From Rhodocyclaceae bacterium (GTDB lineage: Bacteria; Pseudomonadota; Gammaproteobacteria; Burkholderiales; Rhodocyclaceae), in assembly GCA_023383815.1 (NCBI GenBank), contig JAHDYG010000006.1, forward strand, positions 25,061 to 89,060: a stretch of 64,000 bases of DNA. The letters run 5' to 3'. Position numbers and translations under genes: made by a program. This document shows, in pieces, positions 1-10,213 of the stretch. Each line of letters opens with the position of its first letter. The stretch's first letter is position 1. The notes below the pieces were generated by a model that did no database searches, had not been told where the DNA came from, and was given only the letters and a program-made list of their open reading frames with translations.

Positions 1-42
1 GTGGATCACCGGGCGCAGGCCGTCGATTTCGTAACAGGGCAT
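1..42 (-). CDS. paaY: PaaY-like gamma-carbonic-anhydrase family protein, N-terminal fragment (runs off the left edge)
   Basis: Reverse-strand ATG at 42..40 reads MPCYEIDGLRPVIH, resembling the PaaY/CaiE N-terminus (MPxYxIDGLxPV), in paa cluster context; only 14 codons visible. Confidence 0.7.
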   Translation of the reverse strand, partial: MPCYEIDGLRPVIH

Positions 43-139
43 GGGGTCGGATCCTCGGGTTCGCGCGGGCGGCCGACTGCATCCGCCCGGTGTCGCTCGC
101 CCCGCCTTGGGCGCGAACCATCCGGCGGGGCACTTCGCC

Positions 140-1804
140 TTACTCGATGTGATAGCGCCGCTGCACGACGCGGAAGCGGTTCGCGACGAAGGCCGCGTCC
201 GCGTAGGCGGCGTTGGCCGCCGGGTTCATGCCGACGCCGTGGAAATCCGAGAACGCACCGGACTGGTTGACGTACACGCCTGAGGTCAGGTTGATCGACA
301 GCGCGACGCCGGCGCGCCAGCTTGCCTCGGTCATTGCGTCGATCACCGCGGGGCGGGTCGAGTAGATTCCCGCCGTGAGCGCACCGCGGGTTCGTACGAT
401 GCGTTCGGACAGCGCGATCGCCTCGGCGCTGTCCGCCACGCGGACGATAAAGGCGATCGGGCCGAAGCGCTCTTCCATGTAGGCGTCTTCGTCGGCGGCC
501 TCGCAACGCAGCAGCACCGGCGTGCGGACTTCCGCCTGCGGAAACTCCGGATGCTCGATGCGCCGCGATGCGAGCACGACCTCGCCATGGCGGCCGGCTT
601 CTTCGATGCGGTGCAGCGTCGCCGGTGACTGGATCGCGCCGAGCACGGCGGTCGCGACCGCGGGGTCGGCGAGCAGCGCGTCGATCGCTGCCGCGAGATC
701 GGTGCAGATCTCATCGTAGCCCTTGTGGCCCTGATCGGTGTCGATGCCGCCGGCCGGGACGAAGATCGCCTGCGTCGTCGTGCACATCTGGCCCGAGTAC
801 AGGCAGAGCGTGAACGCGAGATTGCGCAGCATCCCCTTGTAGCGGTCGGTGGAGTCGATGAGGACGTGATTCACGCCCGCCAGTTCGGCGTAGAGCTGGG
901 CCTGAACGGCGTTCTCCGCGAGCCACTGGCCGAATGCGCTGCTGCCCGTGAAGTCGATCGACTTCACCGCAGGGTGGGTCGCCAGCGTGCGCGTGTCGGC
1001 GGCATCCTGAACGACGGCGAGACTCACGAGGTTCGGATCCAGGCCCTGTTCGGCGAGCACCTCGCGTGCGATCCGGACCGACAGTGCGGCGGGCAGGATC
1101 GCGTTCTCGTGCGGTTTGACGATCACCGGATTGCCGGTTGCGAGGGCTGCGAAGAGGCCCGGGTAGGTGTTCCAGGTCGGGAAGGTGCTGCAGCCGATCA
1201 CCAGCGCGACGCCGCGACCGACGATCTCGTAGTGCTTTCTCATGCGCAGCGGCGGGTTCTTGCCCTGTGGCTTCTCCCATTCGGCTTCGGCCGGGATGCG
1301 GCGCATCTCGTCCCAGGCGTACGCGACCGCCTCCAGGCCGCGATCCTGCGCGTGCGGTCCGCCGGCCTGGAAGGCCATCATCCAGCCCTGTCCCGAGGTC
1401 AGCATGACTGCGTGGGCGATCTCGAAGCTGCGCCGGTTGATGCGCGCCAGGATCTCCAGGCACACACCGACCCGCCCGGCGGCGCCGAGGCGCTGCCACT
1501 GCGGCTGCGCCGCGACCGCCGCATCGATCAGCAACTGCGGTGCACAAACCGGATAGCGTATCCCGAGCTCGACTCCGTAGGGGAAGCGTTCGGGCGCGAG
1601 CCAACCCGTGCAGCCGGGCTGGTCGAGTTCGAACGCCTGACCGAAGCAGGCTTCGACGGCGCGCTTGCCGTCCTCGCTGGCCGTCTCGCCATAGACCTTC
1701 GGGCTTGGCTGCTCGGGGTATGGGGTCCAGTAGCCGCGGGTCTGGATCGCGCTCAGGGCGGCTTCGAGAGTGTCGCGATGCTGGTCGAACAGGGGGGTGC
1801 TCAT
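140..1804 (-). CDS. paaN: Phenylacetic acid degradation protein PaaN (aldehyde dehydrogenase family, no MaoC domain)
   Basis: ORF 140..1894; likely start MSTPLFDQHRDTLEAAL at 1804; ALDH-type sequence (GNPVIVKPHENAILPAALSVRIAREVL, SGQMCTTTQ) and position in paa cluster. Confidence 0.88.
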   Translation of the reverse strand: MSTPLFDQHRDTLEAALSAIQTRGYWTPYPEQPSPKVYGETASEDGKRAVEACFGQAFELDQPGCTGWLAPERFPYGVELGIRYPVCAPQLLIDAAVAAQPQWQRLGAAGRVGVCLEILARINRRSFEIAHAVMLTSGQGWMMAFQAGGPHAQDRGLEAVAYAWDEMRRIPAEAEWEKPQGKNPPLRMRKHYEIVGRGVALVIGCSTFPTWNTYPGLFAALATGNPVIVKPHENAILPAALSVRIAREVLAEQGLDPNLVSLAVVQDAADTRTLATHPAVKSIDFTGSSAFGQWLAENAVQAQLYAELAGVNHVLIDSTDRYKGMLRNLAFTLCLYSGQMCTTTQAIFVPAGGIDTDQGHKGYDEICTDLAAAIDALLADPAVATAVLGAIQSPATLHRIEEAGRHGEVVLASRRIEHPEFPQAEVRTPVLLRCEAADEDAYMEERFGPIAFIVRVADSAEAIALSERIVRTRGALTAGIYSTRPAVIDAMTEASWRAGVALSINLTSGVYVNQSGAFSDFHGVGMNPAANAAYADAAFVANRFRVVQRRYHIE

Positions 1805-1921
1805 GTCGGGACTCCTGTGAGGGGTAGGGACGCAACTCGGTTGCCGACATGCCAGAACGATTTCATGTTGCATCGCAGCAGGCTTGTCAAGCAAAAACTG
1901 GTTGTCTTTTGATCTGGCTCA

Positions 1922-1950
1922 AGATTACTATTGAACGACGGGTCGGTCAA
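1922..1950. promoter_or_regulatory. Divergent paaN/paaG promoters overlapping a TetR/PaaR-type operator
   Basis: Imperfect palindrome TTGAACGACGGGTCGGTCAA (1931-1950); minus-strand TTGACC-N17-TAATCT; plus-strand TTGTCT (1902)-N18-TACTAT (1926-1931). Confidence 0.6.
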
Positions 1951-2065
1951 ACAATAAACGGCGGACCGCGAACGGTGCCCCGCAGGGCCCGTCCACAGGC
2001 GGTTTCAGCACGGCGACAGACCGGCGCGACACTACATCCCAACACAGAGACGACGGGGAAGATCC

Positions 2066-2884
2066 ATGCAGGATGAACTGGACTTGAACGGCGAGACGAT
2101 CCGCCTGGACGTGGCGGATGGCGTTGCCACGCTGCTGCTGAACCGGCCTGACCGGCTGAACAGCTTCAACGATCTGATGCACGAGGAAGTCCGCGCCGCG
2201 CTCGCGCGCGTGCGCGAGGGGCGGGCCGCGGGTCGCGTGCGCGTGCTGGTGCTGACCGGGGCCGGGCGCGGCTTCTGCGCCGGCCAGGATCTGTCCGATC
2301 GCAGCGTCGCACCGGGCGAGGCGGTGCCTGATCTGGGCGCTTCGGTCGAGAAGAACTACAAACCGCTGGTGCTCAACCTGCGCAGCCTCGATCTGCCGGT
2401 CATCGCCGCGGTCAATGGCGTTGCCGCCGGCGCCGGTGCAAACCTGGCGCTCGCCTGCGATCTGGTGTTCGCGGCGCGCTCGGCGAGCTTCATCCAGTCC
2501 TTCTGCAAGCTCGGCCTGATTCCCGATACCGGCGGTACCTGGATCCTGCCGCGCCTGCTCGGACCGGCCCGCGCGCTCGGTCTGAGCCTGCTGGGCGACA
2601 AGCTTTCCGCCGAGCAGGCCGAGGCCTGGGGGCTGATCTGGAAATGCGTCGACGACGAGGCGCTGATGGCGACCGTGCGTGAAGTCGCCGCGCAACTCGC
2701 GCAGGGGCCGACCTTCGGCTACGCGCAGACCAAGCACGCGATCTGGGCCAGCTCGACGCATGACTTCGAGGAACAGCTCGATCTCGAACGCAACCTGATG
2801 ACGGTGTGCGGGCGCTCGAACGACTACCGCGAAGGGGTCGCCGCCTTCATCGAGAAGCGCGCACCGCGCTTCAAGGGAGACTGA
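2066..2884 (+). CDS. paaG: Enoyl-CoA hydratase/isomerase family, PaaG-type ring 1,2-epoxyphenylacetyl-CoA isomerase
   Basis: 272 aa crotonase fold (LTGAGRGFCAGQDLSDR, PDTGGTWILPRLLG); first gene of paa operon. Confidence 0.9.
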   Translation: MQDELDLNGETIRLDVADGVATLLLNRPDRLNSFNDLMHEEVRAALARVREGRAAGRVRVLVLTGAGRGFCAGQDLSDRSVAPGEAVPDLGASVEKNYKPLVLNLRSLDLPVIAAVNGVAAGAGANLALACDLVFAARSASFIQSFCKLGLIPDTGGTWILPRLLGPARALGLSLLGDKLSAEQAEAWGLIWKCVDDEALMATVREVAAQLAQGPTFGYAQTKHAIWASSTHDFEEQLDLERNLMTVCGRSNDYREGVAAFIEKRAPRFKGD

Positions 2885-2887
2885 GGC

Positions 2888-4420
2888 GTGAGCGCGCCCC
2901 TTCCTTCCGACGCGAAAGTCCTGGTGATCGGAGCCGGGGCCATGGGCAGCGGCATCGCCCAGGTCGCCGCGAACGCCGGGCATCCCGTCTACCTCTACGA
3001 CGTGCAGCCCGAAGCGGCGCAACGTGGCTGTGCGGCGATCGAACGCGATCTTGGCGCCCTGGTCGGGCGCGGCAAGCTCGACTCGCAGGCGGCGGTTGCG
3101 ATCCTCGAGCGCGTGACCCCGGTCGCGACGCTGGCCGAAGCGCGCGATGCGGCGCTGGCGATCGAAGCCGTGGTGGAGGATCTCGCGATCAAGCAGGCGC
3201 TGCTGCGCGAGCTCGAATCCGTGCTCGGCGAGCATGCAATCCTGGCCTCCAATACCTCCTCGCTGTCGATCACGGCGATGGCTGCCGCCCTCAAGCGGCG
3301 CGAGCGGCTGGCCGGCATGCACTTCTTCAATCCGGCCCCGCGCATGAAGCTCGTGGAGATCGTCTCGGGTCTGGAGACCGGCGCTGCGCAGGCAGCCTGC
3401 CTGCATGCGACCGCACGCGCCTGGGGCAAGATCGCCGTGCATGTGAAGTCGACGCCGGGTTTCATCGTCAACCGCGTTGCACGTCCGTTCTACGCCGAGC
3501 CCCAGCGCGTGCTGGCCGAGGGCGCCGGGGAGCCGGCCTGTCTCGATGCGGTGCTACGCGAAGGCTGCGGGTTTCCGATGGGGCCGTTCGAACTGATGGA
3601 TTTCATCGGCCACGACGTCAATTTTGCCGTCACGCGTTCGGTCTTCGACGCGTGCTTTGCCGATCGTCGCTATGTGCCCAGCCTGATCCAGCAGGAACTG
3701 GTCGCCGCCGGGCGGCTCGGGCGCAAGAGCGGTCGCGGGTTCTACGACTACTCGGAGGGCGCCGTGCGCCCGCTTCCGCGGGAGCTGACGCCCTGCGAGG
3801 GGCGCGGCCGGATCACCGTAGTCGGCGATCTCGGACCGGCGGCAGCGCTCATTGCGCGTTTCGAGGCGGCGGGGATCGAGGTGCGCCGCGATGCGGGCAG
3901 CGGCAGGGTCGGCTGGATCGAGATCGGCGAAGCGCGTCTCGCGCTGACGGATGGCCGGACGGCAACGCGGCGCGCGGTCGAGGACGACCAGGCGAATCTC
4001 GTGCTCTTCGATCTGTGTCTTGATTATGCGGCCACGCCGCGTCTGACCCTCGCCCCGGCTGACCCGTGCGGACGGGGCGCCTTCCATGATGTCGTGGGCA
4101 CCCTTCAGCGCGCCGGTTTCAAGGTCGGCGTAATCGACGATGTGGCCGGCATGCTGGCGCTGCGCACGATCGCGATGCTTGTCAACGAGGCCGCCGAGGT
4201 GGTCCTGCACGGCGTCGCGAGCGCGGCCGATGTCGACGCTGCGATGGTCCATGGCACCAACTATCCGCTGGGCGGGCCGCTCGCCTGGGCCGACCGGCTC
4301 GGCGCCGGTCCGGTCACGACGGCCTTGCGCCATCTGCGCGAACACTACGGCGAGGAGCGCTACCGCACTTCGCCCTTGCTACAGAGAAAGGCATTCAATG
4401 GGGAACCGTTTCATGAATAA
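2888..4420 (+). CDS. paaH: 3-hydroxyacyl-CoA dehydrogenase PaaH
   Basis: 510 aa; N-terminal Rossmann VIGAGAMGSGIAQVAANAGH; duplicated C-terminal domain; cluster context. Confidence 0.92.
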   Translation: MSAPLPSDAKVLVIGAGAMGSGIAQVAANAGHPVYLYDVQPEAAQRGCAAIERDLGALVGRGKLDSQAAVAILERVTPVATLAEARDAALAIEAVVEDLAIKQALLRELESVLGEHAILASNTSSLSITAMAAALKRRERLAGMHFFNPAPRMKLVEIVSGLETGAAQAACLHATARAWGKIAVHVKSTPGFIVNRVARPFYAEPQRVLAEGAGEPACLDAVLREGCGFPMGPFELMDFIGHDVNFAVTRSVFDACFADRRYVPSLIQQELVAAGRLGRKSGRGFYDYSEGAVRPLPRELTPCEGRGRITVVGDLGPAAALIARFEAAGIEVRRDAGSGRVGWIEIGEARLALTDGRTATRRAVEDDQANLVLFDLCLDYAATPRLTLAPADPCGRGAFHDVVGTLQRAGFKVGVIDDVAGMLALRTIAMLVNEAAEVVLHGVASAADVDAAMVHGTNYPLGGPLAWADRLGAGPVTTALRHLREHYGEERYRTSPLLQRKAFNGEPFHE

Positions 4421-4895
4421 GGCGGAATTCCGCGAAACAGCGGGTCTCGATCCGCAGGCCGTTGCCGAGCGGGTGCTGTCGGTGCTGGCCGAACGCGACA
4501 CGGCGGCACGCAGCATCGGCGCGGTCTTCGAAAGCATTGGTCCGGGCCGGGCCAGGATCAGCATGACGGTGCGCGAGGACATGCTGAACGGCTTCGGCAT
4601 CTGCCACGGGGGAATCATCACCGTGCTCGCCGACACGGCCTTCGCCTTTTCCTGCAACAGCTACAACGAAATGACCGTGGCCTCGGGCGTCAGCCTCGAT
4701 TTCGTCACCCCGGGGCAACCCGGCGACGTGCTGACCGCCGAGGCGCGCGAGGTCTTCACGACCGGACGTACCGGGGTGTACGACATCGATGTGACCAACC
4801 AGAAGGGCCAGCTCGTCGCCGTGATGCGCGGCAAGTCGTATCGCCTGAAGGGTCGCAGGATCGTGGATCTGGAAGTGGATGAATCCGTGAAGTAG
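4398..4895 (+). CDS. paaI: Hydroxyphenylacetyl-CoA thioesterase PaaI (hotdog)
   Basis: Start MGNRFMNKAEFRETAGLDPQ; NGFGICHGGIITVLADTAFAFSCNSYNE; overlaps 3' end of paaH. Confidence 0.92.
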   Translation: MGNRFMNKAEFRETAGLDPQAVAERVLSVLAERDTAARSIGAVFESIGPGRARISMTVREDMLNGFGICHGGIITVLADTAFAFSCNSYNEMTVASGVSLDFVTPGQPGDVLTAEAREVFTTGRTGVYDIDVTNQKGQLVAVMRGKSYRLKGRRIVDLEVDESVK

Positions 4896-4955
4896 GCACC
4901 GAAGCGGTCCGTCGAAACGGCCGCGACACAACAATCGCAATGGAGGAGAGAGGAA

Positions 4956-6278
4956 ATGCCCGCAAGGAACCCGGCGCCCGGTGATCTGGAGCCGATCGAG
5001 AAGGCCAGTCAGGACGAACTGCGCGCGCTGCAGCTCGAACGGCTGAAATGGAGCGTGCGCCATGCGTACGAGAACGTCGCCCACTACCGCAAGCGCTTCG
5101 ATGAAAAAGGCGTCCACCCGGATGACCTGAAGACCCTTGCCGATCTGGCCAAGTTTCCCTTCACCGGCAAGACCGACCTGCGCGACAACTACCCGTTCGG
5201 GATGTTCGCCGTGCCGCGCGAGAAGGTTGCGCGGGTGCACGCCTCGTCCGGCACCACAGGCAAGCCGACCGTGGTTGGCTACACGCTGAAGGACATCGAC
5301 ACCTGGGCGAACGTCGTCGCGCGTTCGATCCGCGCTTCGGGCGGGCGACCCGGCGACATGGTGCATGTGGCCTACGGCTACGGCCTCTTCACCGGCGGTC
5401 TGGGCGCCCACTACGGTGCCGAGCGGGCCGGCTGTACGGTGGTGCCGATGTCGGGCGGCCAGACCGAGAAGCAGATCCAGCTGATCCAGGATTTCCATCC
5501 GGACATCATCATGGTGACGCCGTCGTACATGCTGACCATTCTCGACGAGATGGAGCGCATGGGCCTCGATCCGCGTTCGACCTCGCTCAAGGTCGGCATC
5601 TTTGGCGCCGAGCCCTGGACGCAGGCGATGCGTGAGGCCATGGAGGCGCGCTCGGGCATGGACGCGGTCGACATCTACGGGCTGTCCGAGGTGATGGGAC
5701 CGGGCGTCGCCAACGAGTGCATCGAAACCAAGGACGGCCCGGTGATCTGGGAAGACCACTTCTATCCCGAGATCATCGACCCGCATACCGGCGAAGTGCT
5801 GCCCGACGGTTCGGAGGGTGAGCTGGTGTTCACGACACTGACGAAGGAGGCGATGCCGGTCATCCGCTACCGCACCCGCGACCTCACCCGGCTCCTGCCG
5901 CCCACCGCGCGCAGCATGCGGCGCATGGCCAAGATCACCGGCCGCTCCGACGACATGCTGATCATCCGCGGCGTGAACGTCTTCCCGACGCAGATCGAGG
6001 AGCTGATCTGCAAGATGCCCAAGCTCGCGCCGCAGTACCTGCTGGAGGTCGACAAGGACGGCCACATGGACACCCTCACCGTCAAGGTCGAGATCAATCC
6101 GGAGGAAAACGTCGGCCGCCATCCCGAGCAGAAGGAGGCGCTCGCCAAGGAGCTCACGCACCACATCAAGAGCCTGATCGGCGTGTCCGCCCGGGTCCAT
6201 GTCGGTGAGCCGTTCTCGATCGAGCGCGTCACGATCGGCAAGGCCAAGCGCGTCGTCGACCGCCGGCCGAAGGCATAA
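4956..6278 (+). CDS. paaK: Phenylacetate-CoA ligase
   Basis: 440 aa, [19 protein letters not shown]-binding motif, typical PaaK length; SD GGAGGAGAG upstream. Confidence 0.96.
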   Translation: MPARNPAPGDLEPIEKASQDELRALQLERLKWSVRHAYENVAHYRKRFDEKGVHPDDLKTLADLAKFPFTGKTDLRDNYPFGMFAVPREKVARVHASSGTTGKPTVVGYTLKDIDTWANVVARSIRASGGRPGDMVHVAYGYGLFTGGLGAHYGAERAGCTVVPMSGGQTEKQIQLIQDFHPDIIMVTPSYMLTILDEMERMGLDPRSTSLKVGIFGAEPWTQAMREAMEARSGMDAVDIYGLSEVMGPGVANECIETKDGPVIWEDHFYPEIIDPHTGEVLPDGSEGELVFTTLTKEAMPVIRYRTRDLTRLLPPTARSMRRMAKITGRSDDMLIIRGVNVFPTQIEELICKMPKLAPQYLLEVDKDGHMDTLTVKVEINPEENVGRHPEQKEALAKELTHHIKSLIGVSARVHVGEPFSIERVTIGKAKRVVDRRPKA

Positions 6279-6354
6279 GGCAACACCCGCCGGGGAGCCC
6301 CGCACAGGGTGTCTCCCCGGCACCTGCAGCATTCATTTCAATAGAGGAGCAACC

Positions 6355-7359
6355 ATGTATACCCAAGCTCTCGACCTTCCCCAGCAGAACCCGGAGGGCC
6401 GTCCGCCATCCCTCGCCGAGAACCCCGCCTGGCAGGCGGAGTTCGACGCCAAGATCGATGCCGGAGGGTTCATCGAACCGAAGGACTGGATGCCCGAGGC
6501 GTATCGCAAGACGCTCGTGCGCCAGATCAGCCAGCACGCCCACTCCGAGATCGTCGGCATGTTGCCCGAGGGAAACTGGATCAGCCGCGCGCCGACGCTC
6601 AAGCGCAAGGCGATCCTGCTCGCCAAGGTGCAGGACGAGGGCGGTCACGGTCTGTATCTCTATGCCGCTGCCGAGACGCTCGGCGTGTCGCGCGACAAGT
6701 TGACCGATGCGCTGTTGTCGGGGCGTGCCAAGTACAGCTCGATCTTCAACTACCCGACGCTCTCCTGGGCCGACGTCGGGGTGATCGGCTGGCTCGTCGA
6801 TGGCGCCGCGATCATGAACCAGATTCCGCTGTGCAAATGCTCCTACGGCCCCTACGCCCGGGCGATGGTGCGCATCTGCAAGGAGGAATCCTTCCACCAG
6901 CGCCAGGGGTTCGATGCGCTGCTGCAGCTGATGCAGGGCACCGAGGCGCAGCGCGAGATGGTGCAGGACGCGGTCAATCGCTGGTGGTGGCCGTCGATCA
7001 TGATGTTCGGCCCGCACGACAGTGACTCCACACACACCGGGCAGAACACGCGCTGGGGCATCAAGCGCATCTCCAATGACGACCTGCGCCAGAAATTCAT
7101 CGACGCAACCGTCAAGCAGGCCGAGGTGCTGGGCGTGACGCTGCCCGACCCGGAGCTGAAGTGGAACGAGCAACGCGGCCATTACGACTTCGGACGCATC
7201 GACTGGGAAGAATTCTGGAACGTCGTCAACGGCCACGGCCAGTGCAACGTCGACCGCCTCGCGGCACGCCGCAAGGCCTGGGACGACGGCGCCTGGGTGC
7301 GCGAGGCCGCGATGGCGCACGCCGACAAGGCGGCACGGCGCGCGCAGGCGGCAGCCTGA
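6355..7359 (+). CDS. paaA: 1,2-phenylacetyl-CoA epoxidase subunit A
   Basis: Start [26 protein letters not shown] diiron-carboxylate motif; followed by paaBCDE. Confidence 0.96.
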   Translation: MYTQALDLPQQNPEGRPPSLAENPAWQAEFDAKIDAGGFIEPKDWMPEAYRKTLVRQISQHAHSEIVGMLPEGNWISRAPTLKRKAILLAKVQDEGGHGLYLYAAAETLGVSRDKLTDALLSGRAKYSSIFNYPTLSWADVGVIGWLVDGAAIMNQIPLCKCSYGPYARAMVRICKEESFHQRQGFDALLQLMQGTEAQREMVQDAVNRWWWPSIMMFGPHDSDSTHTGQNTRWGIKRISNDDLRQKFIDATVKQAEVLGVTLPDPELKWNEQRGHYDFGRIDWEEFWNVVNGHGQCNVDRLAARRKAWDDGAWVREAAMAHADKAARRAQAAA

Positions 7360-7426
7360 CCTGAACCCCGGGGGCGATGCGCCTCCCGACCAGAGAGCAC
7401 AGAACAGAGAGAAAGGAGCAGGAAAA

Positions 7427-7714
7427 ATGGAACGCAAGGAATGGCCGCTTTGGGAAGTCTTCGTCCGCAGCCGCAACGGGCTCGATCACAAGCACTGTGG
7501 AAGCGTGCACGCGCCCGATGCGCGGCTCGCGCTGCAGGTCGCGCGTGATGTGTATACGCGCCGCCAGGAGGGGGTGAGCATCTGGGTGGTGCAGGCCGAC
7601 CACATCGTTGCCTCGGATCCGGACGCCAAGCCCGAGCTGTTCGATCCGGCCGAGGACAAGATCTACCGCCACCCGACCTTCTACAAGCTGCCCGATGAAG
7701 TGAACCACATGTGA
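7427..7714 (+). CDS. paaB: 1,2-phenylacetyl-CoA epoxidase subunit B
   Basis: 95 aa MERKEWPLWEVFVRSRNGLDHKHCGSVHAPDA, characteristic of PaaB. Confidence 0.96.
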   Translation: MERKEWPLWEVFVRSRNGLDHKHCGSVHAPDARLALQVARDVYTRRQEGVSIWVVQADHIVASDPDAKPELFDPAEDKIYRHPTFYKLPDEVNHM

Positions 7715-7761
7715 GGCATCCGGACCGCAGGAACGGTCCGGCCCGACGAGAGACGACAGAG

Positions 7762-8544
7762 ATGACAGAGATGGCACAACAGACCACCGCGACGAGCCCC
7801 GGGCACGTCGAATACGTGATGCGGATGGGCGACAACGCGCTCATCCTCGGCCAGCGCACCGCCGAATGGTGCGGCCACTCGCCGGTCCTCGAAGAGGACA
7901 TGGCGCTCGCCAACATGGCGCTCGACCTGATCGGGCAGGCGCGCATGCTGCTCACCCACGCGGGGCGGCTCGAAGGCCGCGGACGCGACGAGGATGCGCT
8001 CGCCTTCCAGCGCAACGAACCCGCCTTTCGCAACCTGACCCTTTGCGAGTTGCCCAACGAGGACTTCGCCCGCACCATGCTGCGGATCGCCCTCTTCAGC
8101 CGCTTTCAGCTCCTGCTGTGGGAGCGCCTGCTCAGTTCCACCGATTCCGAACTGGCCGCGATTGCCGCGAAGAGCATCAAGGAGGCGCGCTATCACGCGC
8201 AGCACTCGGGTGACTGGGTCGTGCGGCTGGGCGATGGCACCGAAGAGTCGCACCGCCGGGCGCAGGCTGCGCTCGATTACCTGTGGCCGTACACCGCCGA
8301 GTTCTTCATTCCTTCCGCGGCCGACGAGGCGGCGGCAGAGGCCGGGGTCGGGCCGCTCTGGAGCACGCTGGAAGCCGATTGGGAGGCCGCCGTGCGGCCA
8401 TTGCTCGAAGAGGCGATGCTCAGTCTCCCTGCGCCGGTCCCGTTCCGCTCCCAGGGCAAGTTCGGCCGTCATTCCGAGCACATGGGGCACCTTCTGGCCG
8501 AGATGCAGTACCTGCAGCGGATCCATCCGGGTGCGCGCTGGTGA
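7762..8544 (+). CDS. paaC: 1,2-phenylacetyl-CoA epoxidase subunit C
   Basis: MGDNALILGQRTAEWCGHSPVLEEDMALANMALDLIGQAR; start could be 7762 or 7771. Confidence 0.94.
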   Translation: MTEMAQQTTATSPGHVEYVMRMGDNALILGQRTAEWCGHSPVLEEDMALANMALDLIGQARMLLTHAGRLEGRGRDEDALAFQRNEPAFRNLTLCELPNEDFARTMLRIALFSRFQLLLWERLLSSTDSELAAIAAKSIKEARYHAQHSGDWVVRLGDGTEESHRRAQAALDYLWPYTAEFFIPSAADEAAAEAGVGPLWSTLEADWEAAVRPLLEEAMLSLPAPVPFRSQGKFGRHSEHMGHLLAEMQYLQRIHPGARW

Positions 8545-8557
8545 GGTGGTGGCTGCA

Positions 8558-9052
8558 ATGACGATGCTGACCGAAGCGCAGGTCTGGAAGGCGCTCGAGG
8601 CCGTGCCCGATCCGGAGATTCCGGTCATTTCGGTGGCCGAGCTGGGGATCGTGCGTGAGGTGCAGGTCCAGGGCGGAGCGGTACGGGTGGTGGTGACTCC
8701 GACTTACTCCGGTTGTCCGGCGACCGAGGTGATCGGAGAAGACATCCGCGCGGCCCTCGTGCGCGCCGGCGCGACCACGGTGGACCTCGAGTGGCGGCTT
8801 GCACCGCCGTGGACCACCGACTGGATTGGCGAGGCCGCGAGCGAGAAATTGCGGGCCTACGGCATTGCGCCGCCGGGCGAACGTGCTGCTTCGGCGACTC
8901 AGCCGCTGCGCTTCGTGAGCCGGCGCATCGCGTGCCCGAAATGCGGTTCGAACGAAACCGAGCGCGTGTCCGAGTTCGGGTCCACGGCCTGCAAGGCGCT
9001 CTACCGCTGCCGCGCCTGCCTCGAACCCTTCGATTATTTCAAGCCGATCTAG
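8558..9052 (+). CDS. paaD: Phenylacetate degradation protein PaaD (MIP18/SufT-like with C-terminal zinc ribbon)
   Basis: VPDPEIPVISVAELGIVREV; CPKCGSNETERVSEFGSTACKALYRCRACLEPFDYFK. Confidence 0.94.
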   Translation: MTMLTEAQVWKALEAVPDPEIPVISVAELGIVREVQVQGGAVRVVVTPTYSGCPATEVIGEDIRAALVRAGATTVDLEWRLAPPWTTDWIGEAASEKLRAYGIAPPGERAASATQPLRFVSRRIACPKCGSNETERVSEFGSTACKALYRCRACLEPFDYFKPI

Positions 9053-9074
9053 AGCGGCAAACGAGAGAACGAAC

Positions 9075-10142
9075 ATGACCCCAAGATTCCATTCCCTGCG
9101 CGTCGCCGAAGTGCGGCGCGAAACCCCGGAGGCAGTGAGCCTGCGCTTCGAGGTGCCGGCCGACCTGGCCGAGGACTACCGCTTCATCCAGGGCCAGCAC
9201 CTCACCGTGCGCCACACGATCGCCGGCGAGCAACTGCGTCGCTCCTACTCGATCTGTGCGGGTGTGGACGACGGCGAGCTGCGCGTCGCGATCAAGAAGA
9301 TTCCCGGTGGCCGTTTTTCCGGCTGGGCCAACTCCGGGGTCAAGGTCGGTGATGTCCTCGAAGTGATGACGCCCGAAGGGCGCTTCCACACCCCGCTCGA
9401 TCCGGCCCAGCACAAGCACTACGTGGCCTTCGCCGCCGGCAGCGGCATCACCCCGATCCTGTCGTTGATCAAGACGACCCTCAAGGCCGAACCGTTGAGC
9501 CGTTTCACGCTCGTCTATGGCAACCGCCGCCAGGCGAGCGTGATGTTTGCAGAGGCGCTGGAGGATCTCAAGAACCGCTACCTGTCGCGCTTCGTGCTGC
9601 ACAGCCTGTTCTCGCGTGAGGAGCAGGAGGTGCCGCTCTTCAACGGGCGGCTCGACCGGGCCCGCGTCGAGCAGTTCCTAGCGACGCTGATCCCGCCCGA
9701 GTCCATCGACGTTGCCTTCATCTGCGGGCCCGGAGCGATGATCGACGAGGTCGAGGCCGGCCTGCTCGCGGCGGGCGTGCCGGGCGAGCGGATCCATCTC
9801 GAACGCTTCGGCGTGCCCGATGCTGCGCCGGAGCACCATGCCGAACCCGGCGATGCAGCCCATGCGCGGGTGACCGTGATTGCCGATGGCCTGCGGCGCG
9901 AAATGGAGTTTCACGCCTCCGATCCTTCGATTCTCGACGTCGCCCTCAAGGCCGGCATGGATCTGCCCTACTCGTGCAAGGGCGGGGTGTGCTGCACCTG
10001 CCGGGCCAAGGTGCTCGAAGGCCGGGTGCGGATGGACAAGAATTTCACGCTCGAGCAGGCGGATATCGACGACGGTTACGTACTGACCTGCCAGGCGCAT
10101 CCGCTGACCGAAAGGGTCGTGATCAGCTTCGACGACCGATGA
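9075..10142 (+). CDS. paaE: 1,2-phenylacetyl-CoA epoxidase reductase subunit E
   Basis: FNR-type reductase with C-terminal 2Fe-2S ferredoxin (PYSCKGGVCCTCRAKV...LTCQAHP). Confidence 0.95.
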   Translation: MTPRFHSLRVAEVRRETPEAVSLRFEVPADLAEDYRFIQGQHLTVRHTIAGEQLRRSYSICAGVDDGELRVAIKKIPGGRFSGWANSGVKVGDVLEVMTPEGRFHTPLDPAQHKHYVAFAAGSGITPILSLIKTTLKAEPLSRFTLVYGNRRQASVMFAEALEDLKNRYLSRFVLHSLFSREEQEVPLFNGRLDRARVEQFLATLIPPESIDVAFICGPGAMIDEVEAGLLAAGVPGERIHLERFGVPDAAPEHHAEPGDAAHARVTVIADGLRREMEFHASDPSILDVALKAGMDLPYSCKGGVCCTCRAKVLEGRVRMDKNFTLEQADIDDGYVLTCQAHPLTERVVISFDDR

Positions 10143-10146
10143 TGGC

Positions 10147-10179
10147 CGGGGCGGCGACCGGTTTCCGGTCGCCGCCCCG
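10147..10179. terminator. Long GC hairpin between paaE and paaR (intercistronic stem-loop or attenuator)
   Basis: Perfect 15-bp stem CGGGGCGGCGACCGG-TTT-CCGGTCGCCGCCCCG; no 3' T-tract. Confidence 0.6.
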
Positions 10180-10213
10180 CTCCTCCAACACCGCATCGCA
10201 ACAGGAGTCCGGG

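Noticed and set aside
725-1912. 395-aa plus-strand ORF antisense to paaN
   Set aside because: GC-rich shadow frame; the opposite strand encodes a well-recognised ALDH-family protein
4395-6332. 645-aa minus-strand ORF opposite paaI/paaK
   Set aside because: His/Asp/Arg/Leu-rich composition typical of antisense frames in high-GC genes; paaK on the plus strand is clear
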